Of a DNA stretch of 11,495 nt, positions 1 through 8,367 are shown one piece after another. Position 1 is the stretch's first letter, and every line of letters begins with the position of its first letter. A program made the position numbers and the translations under genes. Source of the DNA: Clostridiales bacterium (GTDB lineage Bacteria; Bacillota; Clostridia; Lachnospirales; WRAX01); NCBI GenBank assembly GCA_031262335.1, contig JAISHX010000059.1:1-11495 (forward strand), in the 5' to 3' direction. The notes below the pieces were generated by a model. The model made no database searches. It saw only the letters and a list, made by a program, of their open reading frames with translations, and was not told where the DNA came from.

Positions 1-156
1 CCGGATATTACGAGCCTGCTCAGGGAGCCTCTCGTATGTACCGGGTTCAAAATACCCTGTTACAGGCATAAGCCTAAGAAGCAGAAACACCGCTGATACA
101 ACAACGAAGATTGTTACGATAGAGCGTAACAATCTCGTTGCGGTATACTTTAACAT
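1..156 (-). CDS. ABC transporter permease, OppB/DppB-like (5' part only)
   Basis: This is the first 52 codons of a gene that runs out of the window at its left edge. The N-terminus (MLKYTATRLLRSIV, then a hydrophobic segment at about residues 11-30, then LRLMPVTGYFEPG) has the usual form of the first transmembrane helix of OppB/DppB-type permeases, which form half of the membrane channel of peptide/nickel importers. The ATG lies 3 nt after the stop of the substrate-binding protein gene, and its AAAGG ribosome binding site overlaps the last codons of that gene, so the two should be co-transcribed and translationally coupled. The family call rests on the N-terminus and on the neighbour; substrate specificity cannot be read from this fragment. 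Confidence 0.85.
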   Translation of the reverse strand, partial: MLKYTATRLLRSIVTIFVVVSAVFLLLRLMPVTGYFEPGTYERLPEQARNIR

Positions 157-159
157 TGA

Positions 160-2160
160 TTATTTACCTTTTATTGCTTCTTTTTCCGCCTCATAGGCGA
201 CGCGTTGAGCTTCGCGCTCCTCCGATGTAATAGGCTCCGTTCCGTAAATTACGTCAAGGAATCTATCGGGAGAATTTCCGTACATTCCCCTGCTCAAAGA
301 ATCGTACGGGTTTTGTACTTTGTTTATTGCATAGTTTCCGCCAACATATCGGAACGGAATTATAACATAGTTATCATACATAATTTGTTCTGCTTTTGCA
401 AATTTTTCATAGCGTTCGTCAATATCATAAGTTGTGTTTGCATCGTTATATGCTGCTTCATATTCACTATATGACGGGAAAAATTCAAAACCGTAGTCGT
501 TCATGTCGTTATCTTTAAGCAAAGTGCCAAGGTAGTTGTTTGGGTCGGAATAGTCAGCAGACCAACCAAACTGCCACATATCAAACGCGCCGTTGTCAAC
601 GGTTGTATAGTAAGTGTCGCCCGTATAAATGACAGTTTCTATAATTACATTATCTGTACCAAGACCTTCTTCAAGCACTTGTTTGGTTACTGCGGATTGT
701 GCTTTTGAAACTTCGTTGCTTGTTCCGAGAATACGGATTTTAATCGGCCATGTTACGCTGTCGCCGAGTTCTGCTTTTGCGGCATCAAGAGCTTCTTTTG
801 CTTTATCAGGGTCATAATTGTTTCTGTTTGCTTCAATAACCTCCGGTAAATTGCCAAATTCCGTATAATCCTTGCCTTCTTCTGTTACGCAAAGACCAAC
901 CGGCATAAATGCGCCGGACAACATTTTATCAACAGCCTCTTCTTCAGGATTATATATTTTAAGATACGGCCTTCTGTTGAAAGCATGGAAAACAGCTTTG
1001 CGGAAGTTTTCATTAAGTGCAGCCGTTCTGAAGTCGGGGTTGGCATATTCACCTGATGTTTCACGAACATTAAACGCCCAACACCATGACTGGCTGCTTG
1101 TGCTTGTAATATAAAGCTGGTTGCTGTAAGTTGGGTCTGCCAACATTTCTTCAAGATACAGAGTAGTGATTGCGGCAGCAGAAATGTCGCCGCGTTTGTA
1201 AAGTTCCAAAGGAACAACTTCATCCGCTACGAAGAAATAACGTATATAAGGAATATGAACGCGGTCTTTTTGCCAATAAAGCTCATTTTTTTTGAAAATT
1301 TTTTCAACCTCAAGAGTCCAGTCTGTCATTGTAAAACTACCGTTATAAAGGATAGACTCTTTACCTTTTGTACCAAAATCATCTTCGCCTATTTCATTAA
1401 GGAATTTCTCGTTAACAGGGCAGTATACGCCATAAGTGGTAATTGAAGGGAAATAAGGTGTAGGATTTATCATAGTATATTCAAGTGTCATATCATCAAG
1501 TGCTTTAACTCCGACTGTACTGAAATCAACAGAGTCGCGTGCAGCTTTGTAACCTTCAACATCATCACCGTATTCGTCAAGAAGAGCAAGAAGAGAGTCA
1601 TAATACTCTTGTGCACCGGCAACGAAGTCGGTAATAAACCATGCGTTAAGTGATGCGTGATATGGGTCAAGAACATATTTTGCTGATGTAACAAAGTCAT
1701 GAGCGGTTACATTTTCGCCGTACTCTTTTTGGTCCCATGTTGCCCATTTTACGTCCGAACGGATTTTGAAAGTAAAAACTTCAGCATTATATGAAACAGT
1801 GTAGCTTTCAGCAAGGCTTGGTTTCAAACGTGCAAATTTGTCTGTTTCAAGAAGGTTTTCTTCAAAGTGAACATAACCGTCCTCAGCATCAACTGATTTA
1901 TTTGTTACAAGATAATTGAGTGTACCGCAGTCTTGTGTCATGTATGTAACATACGGTTCACCCATGTCCCCCGGTGCAGGCGAGTTTGATTCGCTTGTCT
2001 GAGTTACCTCGTTTGAATTTTCTGTTGCATCTGTTGTGTCTGACGTTGCTTCAGTAGGTGAAGTGGTTGCGTTTGTTTTGTCGGAAGAATTATTCCCGCC
2101 GCAAGCGGTCAAAGCCATTGCCGCTAATAATGTGGCGGCAACTACTTTTCGAAACTTCAT
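160..2160 (-). CDS. oppA: OppA-like oligopeptide ABC transporter substrate-binding lipoprotein
   Basis: Extracellular solute-binding protein of family 5 (SBP_bac_5, cluster C), which captures peptides outside the cell and delivers them to the OppBC permease. Residues 1-20 are a lipoprotein signal with lipobox LTAC (Cys20 would be the lipid-modified residue). A Ser/Thr/Asn/Glu-rich tether follows to about residue 65, then the binding domain. Family features include LKPSLAESYTVS followed by FKIRSDVKWATWD near residues 110-140. At 666 aa it is somewhat longer than a typical 520-600 aa OppA. A good AAAGGAG site lies 13 nt upstream of the ATG (2174-2180), an unusually long spacing, but the signal peptide starts cleanly at this ATG. 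A sigma-A-like promoter is present just upstream and the permease gene follows directly. It is first in its operon. The ligand could be oligopeptides or another peptide-like solute; oppA is used as a generic name. Confidence 0.9.
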   Translation of the reverse strand: MKFRKVVAATLLAAMALTACGGNNSSDKTNATTSPTEATSDTTDATENSNEVTQTSESNSPAPGDMGEPYVTYMTQDCGTLNYLVTNKSVDAEDGYVHFEENLLETDKFARLKPSLAESYTVSYNAEVFTFKIRSDVKWATWDQKEYGENVTAHDFVTSAKYVLDPYHASLNAWFITDFVAGAQEYYDSLLALLDEYGDDVEGYKAARDSVDFSTVGVKALDDMTLEYTMINPTPYFPSITTYGVYCPVNEKFLNEIGEDDFGTKGKESILYNGSFTMTDWTLEVEKIFKKNELYWQKDRVHIPYIRYFFVADEVVPLELYKRGDISAAAITTLYLEEMLADPTYSNQLYITSTSSQSWCWAFNVRETSGEYANPDFRTAALNENFRKAVFHAFNRRPYLKIYNPEEEAVDKMLSGAFMPVGLCVTEEGKDYTEFGNLPEVIEANRNNYDPDKAKEALDAAKAELGDSVTWPIKIRILGTSNEVSKAQSAVTKQVLEEGLGTDNVIIETVIYTGDTYYTTVDNGAFDMWQFGWSADYSDPNNYLGTLLKDNDMNDYGFEFFPSYSEYEAAYNDANTTYDIDERYEKFAKAEQIMYDNYVIIPFRYVGGNYAINKVQNPYDSLSRGMYGNSPDRFLDVIYGTEPITSEEREAQRVAYEAEKEAIKGK

Positions 2161-2213
2161 GTTTTTTGAACATCTCCTTTATTTTTATATTTTGTACAAC
2201 ATATCTATTTTTT

Positions 2214-2243
2214 ACTGTAACACAAGCCTTTTATTCATGTCAA
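2214..2243 (-). promoter_or_regulatory. sigma-A-type promoter of the oppA operon
   Basis: Read on the minus strand, a perfect -35 box TTGACA (2238-2243) is followed by an 18-bp spacer and a -10-like TACAGT (2214-2219). This places the transcript start near 2207, about 45 nt before the oppA ATG. It sits after the spmB terminator, so the importer operon is transcribed independently of spmAB. Confidence 0.7.
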
Positions 2244-2300
2244 GAAAATTTTTTATTACTTCATATAAAGTTTTTGCCAGTTCGACTGCATTTTTATAAT

Positions 2301-2326
2301 AAAAAAGGGAGCGTTAAGCTCCCTTT
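2301..2326 (-). terminator. Rho-independent terminator of the spmA-spmB transcript
   Basis: A perfect 9-bp stem AAAGGGAGC / GCTCCCTTT (2304-2312 with 2318-2326) has a 5-nt loop. On the minus strand it is followed directly by a T run (complement of the A run 2301-2306). It begins 4 nt after the spmB stop codon and ends transcription before the oppA promoter. Confidence 0.9.
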
Positions 2327-2329
2327 ACA

Positions 2330-2872
2330 CTATTTGCCAAATGTAACGATTGTAATAACAAGTGCGCCTGCAAGTCCTACAGCATTGGCTATCAACGCAC
2401 CGGCAAGCGTATAACGCGTTTTTGTTACATTTACGCTTAAAAAATACACACTCATTGTATAAAATACCGTTTCCGTACAGCTCATCATTACGGATACAAA
2501 CCGCCCTATAAATGAATCTGGACCGTAATTTTTAAAAATATCAAGCAATAATCCTGTTGATGCCGACGATGATACGAGCCGCATAAATGACAGCGGGACA
2601 GCTTCTTTTGGAAAGCCGACAACATTTGCGGCAGGGGAAAGAAGTTCTGACAGAAAAGTAAGAAAACCGGATTCGCGTAAAATTCCGACAGCAACCATAA
2701 GCCCGATTAATGTGGGAAGAATTTTTACGGTTATTTTCAAACCGTCTGTTGCACCTTCAAGAAAAGTATCGTATACACTTATTTTCTTTTTCATTCCAAA
2801 AATAATCATGACCGAAACTACTATAGGTATTATCATATCTGAAACAAATGAAACAATACCGATAAAATTCAT
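2330..2872 (-). CDS. spmB: Spore maturation protein SpmB
   Basis: A 180-aa polytopic membrane protein of the SpmB family (nucleoside-recognition/Gate domain). In Bacillus and Clostridium, SpmA and SpmB act together in the forespore and are needed for full dehydration of the spore core and for heat resistance; their transported solute is not established. Family landmarks seen here are LPTLIGLMVAVGILRESG near residues 53-70, PLSFMRLVSSSASTG near 93-107, and the conserved C-terminal block DSFIGRFVSVMMSCTETVFY near 118-137. Length is normal for the family. Its ATG overlaps the spmA stop codon (ATGA), so translation is coupled. A terminator follows the stop immediately, so this is the last gene of its unit. 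Confidence 0.95.
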   Translation of the reverse strand: MNFIGIVSFVSDMIIPIVVSVMIIFGMKKKISVYDTFLEGATDGLKITVKILPTLIGLMVAVGILRESGFLTFLSELLSPAANVVGFPKEAVPLSFMRLVSSSASTGLLLDIFKNYGPDSFIGRFVSVMMSCTETVFYTMSVYFLSVNVTKTRYTLAGALIANAVGLAGALVITIVTFGK

Positions 2873-3465
2873 TCTCTCACCGCCTTACCAAATGTCGCTC
2901 GTTCAAATACTTTTGCCGCAACGATTGCCGCAATACTTGAAAGTAGTGTCGCAGCAATTCCGGGACCTATTATTTCGGAAGGATTTGCCGAGTTATACTG
3001 TGAACGGTATGCAAGAATGTTTACTGTAATAAGTTGCAGACTTGACATGTTTATTATAAGAAACATGCACATTTCACGGCTGGCAGATTTTTTATCGGGG
3101 TTTATTTTTTGCAGTTCTTCCATTGCAAGAAGTCCGGGAGGTGTCGCCGCCCATCCAAGCCCTAAAATATTTGCGATAAAATTCGCGGATATATATTCCA
3201 TTGCTTTGCTGCGAGGATTAAGCGTCGGAAACAGAAACTTCAAAACAGGATAACATCTCCGCGCCAATGCGGAAACAAGTCCGCTTTTTTCTCCTATCCG
3301 CATAATTCCTGACCAAAAAGCCACAATCCCCGCCATTTTAATACAAACAGCAACAGCCTCCGCTGAGGAATTTATGCACGCGCTTGTCACAGAATCTATT
3401 CTGTTTGTGACAAGCGCATAAACAACTCCGATAAGTATCATTGCCGCCCAAAGTATATTAAGCAT
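2869..3465 (-). CDS. spmA: Spore maturation protein SpmA
   Basis: A 198-aa multi-pass membrane protein of the SpmA family (nucleoside-recognition/Gate domain), partner of SpmB in spore core dehydration. The N-terminus MLNILWAAMILIGVVYA is a membrane helix. Other family landmarks are FWSGIMRIGEKSGL near residues 50-63, a proline/glycine-rich ANILGLGWAATPPGL block near 97-111 and MFLIINMSSLQLITVNILAYR near 133-153. The ATG has a CGGAG ribosome site about 6 nt upstream. Only 46 nt separate it from the stop of the upstream S8 protease gene, with no terminator hairpin between, so spmAB is probably read from the protease promoter, an internal promoter I could not identify, or both. Confidence 0.95.
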   Translation of the reverse strand: MLNILWAAMILIGVVYALVTNRIDSVTSACINSSAEAVAVCIKMAGIVAFWSGIMRIGEKSGLVSALARRCYPVLKFLFPTLNPRSKAMEYISANFIANILGLGWAATPPGLLAMEELQKINPDKKSASREMCMFLIINMSSLQLITVNILAYRSQYNSANPSEIIGPGIAATLLSSIAAIVAAKVFERATFGKAVRE

Positions 3466-3511
3466 AACATTCTCCGCTTTTATAATAACTTGTACAGTTT
3501 ATGCCGGACTT

Positions 3512-6500
3512 TTACGGAATATAATAACCGGTTTTTCTTTTTTCGAGAATAAGTAAAATAATAAAAATAGGCAGAAGAAAATTCTTTTTATGAACAGAAA
3601 CGGCGACTACATCTTGCGGAAACGAAAGATACGCCATATAATTGTTCCGCCGATTAAAAGTCGCGCTTAATTGCATAAATGTTTCAAACAAGTCAAGCTG
3701 ACCATAACCATATTGGTTATTTGGGTATACAATATCCGGACGGCGGTATGCTCCTGCAAGCAGCATTGACTTAACTATGTTTGTATTCATATAAGGATAA
3801 TTGCCGTCTACAACTCCCCACTGCAATAGCAACGCCGCCGCACCCCCGACAATAGTTGCCGAGATACTTGTTCCGCTTGCTGTTCTAAAACCGCCGCCGG
3901 CATCTGCTCCAGATACATTGACACCTGGCGCAATTAAATCGGGGCGGATTATTCCGGCACGCGACGGACCTCTGCTTCCGTCTATATACAAGTTTTGGTT
4001 TACATGATTGTATGCGCCGACAGAAATCAAATCCCTATCGCTGCCGCCGTTTGTTACTGTAGTTTCGGGAGAAGAATCAATGAAAAATGTATCCGGTTTG
4101 CTCCAGTTGTTCGCACTCATCCAAAAATGGAATGTTCCGTTTACGATTTTATCGCCTCGAAGAAAAATTTTCCATATGCCGGGTTCGGGATTTTTGAATC
4201 TCAAGCATGCAAATTCGTCGCCGTTATGTTCAACGCTCGTCATATAATCAAGCCACACTTGTGTATGATAAAAAATCATTTCAAAGCGCATGTTCAAAAG
4301 GTTGCGGGGACGCGTATAGTCAACTCTTTCACCTGACGGAGATTCAAAGCTTATTGAGAATCTATCCGGTGCATATCCCCAAATATTAACAAAAATTCCG
4401 CTTTCGCCTTCCGCGACATTAAATTCGCAGATTGCGATGTCCTCCGAAGCCCTGATTTGAACTTTTGCATGCTTGCGGGAGTTGCCTTCATTACCGCTTG
4501 CTGCCGTTATAATAAAGCTGCGGACATTATTTGAGCCTGTAAATGTTGTTATTGTGTCATGCGGACCCATGTTTGTTCCAAGTCCGAGTATTGCGGAAAG
4601 AGGCATATCAAACTCAGATGCCTTGTTAATAAGATAAAACAAGCCGAGAGCAATGTCCGTGTAATAAAAAGCAATCTTATCCTCGTCAAAAACCATACAT
4701 TCTTCACGGTCATTTTTTTTTGCCGGCGCAAGTTTGACAACAATAAGTTCGGCATCGGGAGCGATTCCAACATAATTAGAAATGTTACGTCCCGCCGCAA
4801 TGCTTGAAATAAATGTTCCGTGACCAATCGTGTCATTGGACGGAACAATCTCAAACGGATTGTCAGTTAAGAGTGCGGCGTTTATTTGTGCCTGCGTAAA
4901 TTCTGTGCCTTTGTTTATCGAAACAGGAGGCATGCCCACTTTTGAAGTTTGGTCCCACAGCAACATTATTTTTGAGGAGCCGTCCTCATAGCGAAAGCTT
5001 TCGTGCGTATAATTTATGCCGGAGTCAATAATCCCTACCAGCGTTCCGCTTCCGGTCAGGTTTAACTGAGGGTTGTTTATTAGCGGCAATATATCTGTTT
5101 CGGCAAGAATGTCTTTTTCAAGCACACCGTAAAGAAGAGGGTGGCTCAAGTCTGTAAGTATTGTTATTTGGTTTGCAAACTCTTGTATAAGGAAACGATT
5201 CATCGAAATAAGCGCTTTGTTATACTCAATCAAATATAAGAAAATTATATCATCTGTAGAATTTATTGCTCTTACAAGTGCCGGATTGTATTCAACTATT
5301 AAATCCACAAACTCTTCAGACATGATTTTGTCACGTTCTTCCCGCCATATGCTTTCTGATGCCTCTGCAGAATAAATATCGCGTGATGATTGTACAAGTA
5401 TGTCAAGAGAACTTAATGCACAAAGCTTGCCGTATCCCCATGAATTATTAGGGTATGTTATATTGCGTTCACGCTTTGCACCTGAACAAATTGCGCCTAA
5501 CAGCGTCTGACCGTAAAGATATGGGTTATTTCCGTGAACAATGCCCCACTGCATTAAAAGAGCGCATGTGCCGGTTACAAAAGGTGCCGCCATGCTTGTG
5601 CCGGTTTTTGTATCGTATCCGCCCATTGGAGCACATGAAACAATATTTTCAGCCGGAGCAACAACAGACGGATTTAGGTTATGTGTATCCATATTGCCGC
5701 CAAGACTGGAAAAAGTCGAAATCCGCCCGCTGATAAAATCATACCCGCCGACACTTATTACACTGCGTGCCGTTGCGGGTATTGTAAGCGTATTGTTGCG
5801 TTCGGCATCAATAAAATATGCTCTGTCAGAGCTTGATGATGTATTAAGCCACATATGGTATATTCCGTTCAAAACATCCACAGTATAAAATTTTATTGTC
5901 CAGATTCCTTCGCTAAGTTCTTCGCGGACGCTTGTAATTTCAATATTTATTTCTTCCATCATACTGAACGGCGTTCCCATTGAAAATACAATGTAAACAA
6001 GGTCAACACCCAAATTATATCTCAGACGGTTTCCGTTGTAAGGAATCCGTCCTGTGGATTGCCCGTTCGGACCGATAATTTCGACATCGACCATATCGAC
6101 TTGTGATTTCCACAGGTCAATAGAAACATATTTTGTCGGACTGTATATTGCTATTTGCACGGAAGATTCTGTTGCAAAAGCTCCTTCAGCATGTCTGTCG
6201 AGTGCGCCTTCGTTACCTGCTGCCGCTACTATTATTGTTTTTCCTAAAAGTGCCATATCGTCAACATAGCTTTCAAAAAGACTACTGCCATCATGCGAGC
6301 CGTAAGACGAGCCGTAACTCAAGTTAATAGCAATCGGCATATCAAGCTCTTCTGCGCGTTCGATTACATATTTCAGCGCATACATTACGTCAATCGTATT
6401 TATTGGATAGCTGTCATAATCAGGCATGCCAAGTTTAACAATAAGCAGGCTTGATTCCGGAGCCGCGCCAATGTATTCCTCGTCTGAAGCAAAACCGTTT

Positions 6501-6766
6501 CCCGCCGCTATGCCCGCAACGTGCGTACCGTGTCCCGAAAAATCATAGTGCGGAACAATCTCTCTGGCTGCCTCATAACTGCCTGTTGCAATCGCCTCAT
6601 TTATTATCTCAGACCCAAATTCTGCTCCAAAAGAAAAACCTTCCGGCGGCGTTCCGGTAATAGACATATCCCAAATACTTAATATGCGCGTATTGCCGTT
6701 TGCATCAATAAAATCAGGATGTGTATAATCTATGCCGGAAGGTATTATATGTAAAACACAACTCAA
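3512..6766 (-). CDS. Csp-like tandem S8 (subtilisin) protease, interrupted at its 5' end
   Basis: The open frame encodes two subtilisin-like (peptidase S8) modules. Module 1 (about residues 9-455) has the His motif DFSGHGTHVAG (His79), the oxyanion Asn in AAAGNEG (Asn185) and the Ser motif GTSMAAP (Ser391). Module 2 (about 570-1035) has a full set: Asp581 in GIIDSGINYTH, His649 in GHGTF, Asn759 in ASGNEG and Ser967 in SGTSISA. Each module has a roughly 120-residue beta-rich insert between Asn and Ser, as in clostridial Csp germination proteases, and residues 460-570 look like the prodomain of module 2. The architecture matches C. difficile CspBA, where CspB cuts pro-SleC. Module 1 has no prodomain, and its Asp motif reads IIPSGIDYTHPDF, with Pro9 where the catalytic Asp belongs. 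Genuine protease sequence starts near 6740. The nominal start is TTG with no ribosome site. So this is the 3' part of a gene broken by the adjacent recombinase element, either an excisable split gene or a pseudogene. The C-terminus ends with a short hydrophobic segment and EKRK. Confidence 0.85.
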   Translation of the reverse strand: MSCVLHIIPSGIDYTHPDFIDANGNTRILSIWDMSITGTPPEGFSFGAEFGSEIINEAIATGSYEAAREIVPHYDFSGHGTHVAGIAAGNGFASDEEYIGAAPESSLLIVKLGMPDYDSYPINTIDVMYALKYVIERAEELDMPIAINLSYGSSYGSHDGSSLFESYVDDMALLGKTIIVAAAGNEGALDRHAEGAFATESSVQIAIYSPTKYVSIDLWKSQVDMVDVEIIGPNGQSTGRIPYNGNRLRYNLGVDLVYIVFSMGTPFSMMEEINIEITSVREELSEGIWTIKFYTVDVLNGIYHMWLNTSSSSDRAYFIDAERNNTLTIPATARSVISVGGYDFISGRISTFSSLGGNMDTHNLNPSVVAPAENIVSCAPMGGYDTKTGTSMAAPFVTGTCALLMQWGIVHGNNPYLYGQTLLGAICSGAKRERNITYPNNSWGYGKLCALSSLDILVQSSRDIYSAEASESIWREERDKIMSEEFVDLIVEYNPALVRAINSTDDIIFLYLIEYNKALISMNRFLIQEFANQITILTDLSHPLLYGVLEKDILAETDILPLINNPQLNLTGSGTLVGIIDSGINYTHESFRYEDGSSKIMLLWDQTSKVGMPPVSINKGTEFTQAQINAALLTDNPFEIVPSNDTIGHGTFISSIAAGRNISNYVGIAPDAELIVVKLAPAKKNDREECMVFDEDKIAFYYTDIALGLFYLINKASEFDMPLSAILGLGTNMGPHDTITTFTGSNNVRSFIITAASGNEGNSRKHAKVQIRASEDIAICEFNVAEGESGIFVNIWGYAPDRFSISFESPSGERVDYTRPRNLLNMRFEMIFYHTQVWLDYMTSVEHNGDEFACLRFKNPEPGIWKIFLRGDKIVNGTFHFWMSANNWSKPDTFFIDSSPETTVTNGGSDRDLISVGAYNHVNQNLYIDGSRGPSRAGIIRPDLIAPGVNVSGADAGGGFRTASGTSISATIVGGAAALLLQWGVVDGNYPYMNTNIVKSMLLAGAYRRPDIVYPNNQYGYGQLDLFETFMQLSATFNRRNNYMAYLSFPQDVVAVSVHKKNFLLPIFIILLILEKRKTGYYIP
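6724..6749 (-). other. Putative recombinase attachment junction inside the protease gene
   Basis: On the minus strand the arms TATAAT and ATTATA (6744-6749 and 6724-6729) flank a 14-nt centre around CCGG, giving an imperfect 26-bp palindrome with 9 of 13 positions paired. Serine recombinase attachment sites usually are imperfect palindromes of this scale with a short crossover core. Protease homology runs up to TTCC at 6737-6740 (codon TCC plus the last T of the expected Asp codon GAT); beyond that the sequence belongs to the recombinase side. The recombinase stop codon is about 30 bp away. That this is the site used is inference. Confidence 0.5.
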
Positions 6767-6771
6767 AATTA

Positions 6772-8367
6772 TCAGAGATTAAACTCAATGCTTAGACTTT
6801 CGCCGTTCCAATAGACCGCTTTAAGCAAGTCTTTTATATAGAGTTGCCTTGTTTCCGGCGTAAGCGTAACAAAGTTATCATTAAAGTAAGAAAGTTTTTG
6901 CAGGAGTTCTTTTTCACGCTGTTCTGTGGCTTTTAAATTTTCGCTTAGTGCTTTAATATTTTTAAGCTCCGATTGTTTTTTGTTTAATTGTGTGTCAAGC
7001 TGTTCAATCTGTGCAAATACGTATTTTTCGGCGGTTTGATTTTTTGAAAGCATTAGTGTAAGATTATGTATTTGCGTTGTTAATTCTGATATTTCATGTT
7101 CAATGATTGCGGCGCGGTCATGCTCTGATAAGGTTTTGGGAAGTTTTAACAATGATATGAATTTATCTGTATTCATTTCGGCATAAGCGGAAAGCTGTTT
7201 TATAATTTCTGTATCTGCCTCTTTGCCGTCAAGATTTTTTATGCTGCATTTTTTTCCGCGTGACCGAGCTTTTGTGTGACATCTGTAATAATAATTTTCC
7301 TCATTTTTATTGGTTCGGTATGTTACGCCCATTTTGCCGCCGCATTCCGAGCACCGCAAAACAGAAGAAATTAAAGATACTTTTGATGTGCTTTCGCGGG
7401 GGGCTTTATCAGCATTATACTTTATAATGCTTTGAGTTTCAAGCCATGTTTTTGAAGAAATTATACCTTTGTGAGTACCTATTGCTATTATCCAATATTT
7501 AAAGTCATTAACTTTTTGTTTTTTGTTTGCGCCCTTACCAAAACTATATTTTCGGTGAATCAGCAATCCGTTACCGTTAAAATCTTCTTTTGCAGAAGCT
7601 ATATCGCAGCCTAATTCAGAAAAATAGGTATAGATTGATTCATCGGAAATAACATAGACCGGATTTTCAAGTATGTGTTTTAACGGTGTTACCGCAAAGT
7701 TAGAATTTCTGTTTGTGAAAATTCTTTTTTCTTCTAAATAGAGTGATAATTTCCCGAGTGAACGTAACTCAAGATATTTATCAAAAATAAGGCGAATCGT
7801 TTCAAGAGCTTGTTCATCATGAATAAGTTTTGTAAAATTACGTTTGTTCCCTGATTCGTCAACAAAAGATTGTTTTTCTGTCTTAAAACCGAACGCCGGC
7901 TTGCCGTTAAGCCAGCGTTCGGAACGTGCAAGCTTGGCAAGGTTGTCGCGGATTCGTTCGGTTATAGTTTCTCTTTCAAGCTGTGCGAAAACCGATGCGA
8001 TGTATAGCATTGCGCGTCCGACAGGTGTTGAGGTGTCGAAACGTTCCGTTACCGAAACAAATGTAATGTTTCTTGAATTTAATTCTTCTAAAATTTCTGA
8101 AAAATCCATAACCGAGCGGCTTATACGGTCTAAACGGTAACATATCAGAGCGGAAATTTCTCCGGATTTAATATCATTCAGAAGCCGATTAAAGGCAGGG
8201 CGGTTTGTGGTGCCGCCCGAAAAGCCCTCATCGGCATAAACCTCAAAAGCTGATTCTCCTGTAGTAAAATTCAGTTTGGCGTACTGTTTGCACATATCAA
8301 TTTGATTTTGGATACTTTCGCCTTTTTCGCTTGCGCGGGACTTGCGGGAGTAAATAGCAGTTTTCAT
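6772..8367 (-). CDS. Large serine recombinase (SpoIVCA/TnpX-type site-specific recombinase)
   Basis: A 531-aa DNA recombinase that would cut and rejoin att sites through a serine-DNA intermediate. Residues 1-150 are the resolvase catalytic domain: YSRKS with the expected nucleophile Ser10, DEGFSGG near 46-52, YRLDRISR at 77-84 with the conserved arginines, and a long E helix near 120-147. Residues 155-310 fit the Recombinase domain (WLNGKPAFGF). A zinc ribbon follows with Cys339, Cys342, Cys363 and Cys374. Residues 400-490 are a charged heptad-rich coiled coil of the type that controls integration versus excision. Length fits SpoIVCA (about 500 aa) and other large serine integrases. The ATG overlaps the stop of the upstream small gene (ATGA). 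The gene ends about 30 bp from the broken protease frame, the usual position of an integrase next to its attachment site. No frameshift or lost motif is visible, so it is probably active. Confidence 0.93.
   Translation of the reverse strand: MKTAIYSRKSRASEKGESIQNQIDMCKQYAKLNFTTGESAFEVYADEGFSGGTTNRPAFNRLLNDIKSGEISALICYRLDRISRSVMDFSEILEELNSRNITFVSVTERFDTSTPVGRAMLYIASVFAQLERETITERIRDNLAKLARSERWLNGKPAFGFKTEKQSFVDESGNKRNFTKLIHDEQALETIRLIFDKYLELRSLGKLSLYLEEKRIFTNRNSNFAVTPLKHILENPVYVISDESIYTYFSELGCDIASAKEDFNGNGLLIHRKYSFGKGANKKQKVNDFKYWIIAIGTHKGIISSKTWLETQSIIKYNADKAPRESTSKVSLISSVLRCSECGGKMGVTYRTNKNEENYYYRCHTKARSRGKKCSIKNLDGKEADTEIIKQLSAYAEMNTDKFISLLKLPKTLSEHDRAAIIEHEISELTTQIHNLTLMLSKNQTAEKYVFAQIEQLDTQLNKKQSELKNIKALSENLKATEQREKELLQKLSYFNDNFVTLTPETRQLYIKDLLKAVYWNGESLSIEFNL

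Noticed and set aside
2036..3029. Plus-strand frames of 87-118 codons opposite oppA's start and spmAB
   Set aside because: They cross the oppA promoter, the spmB terminator and confirmed genes on the other strand, with composition typical of antisense reading.
3801..4336. Plus-strand frames of 68-113 codons opposite the protease gene
   Set aside because: They are antisense shadows of a long coding frame with clear catalytic motifs, and they lack ribosome sites and recognisable domains.
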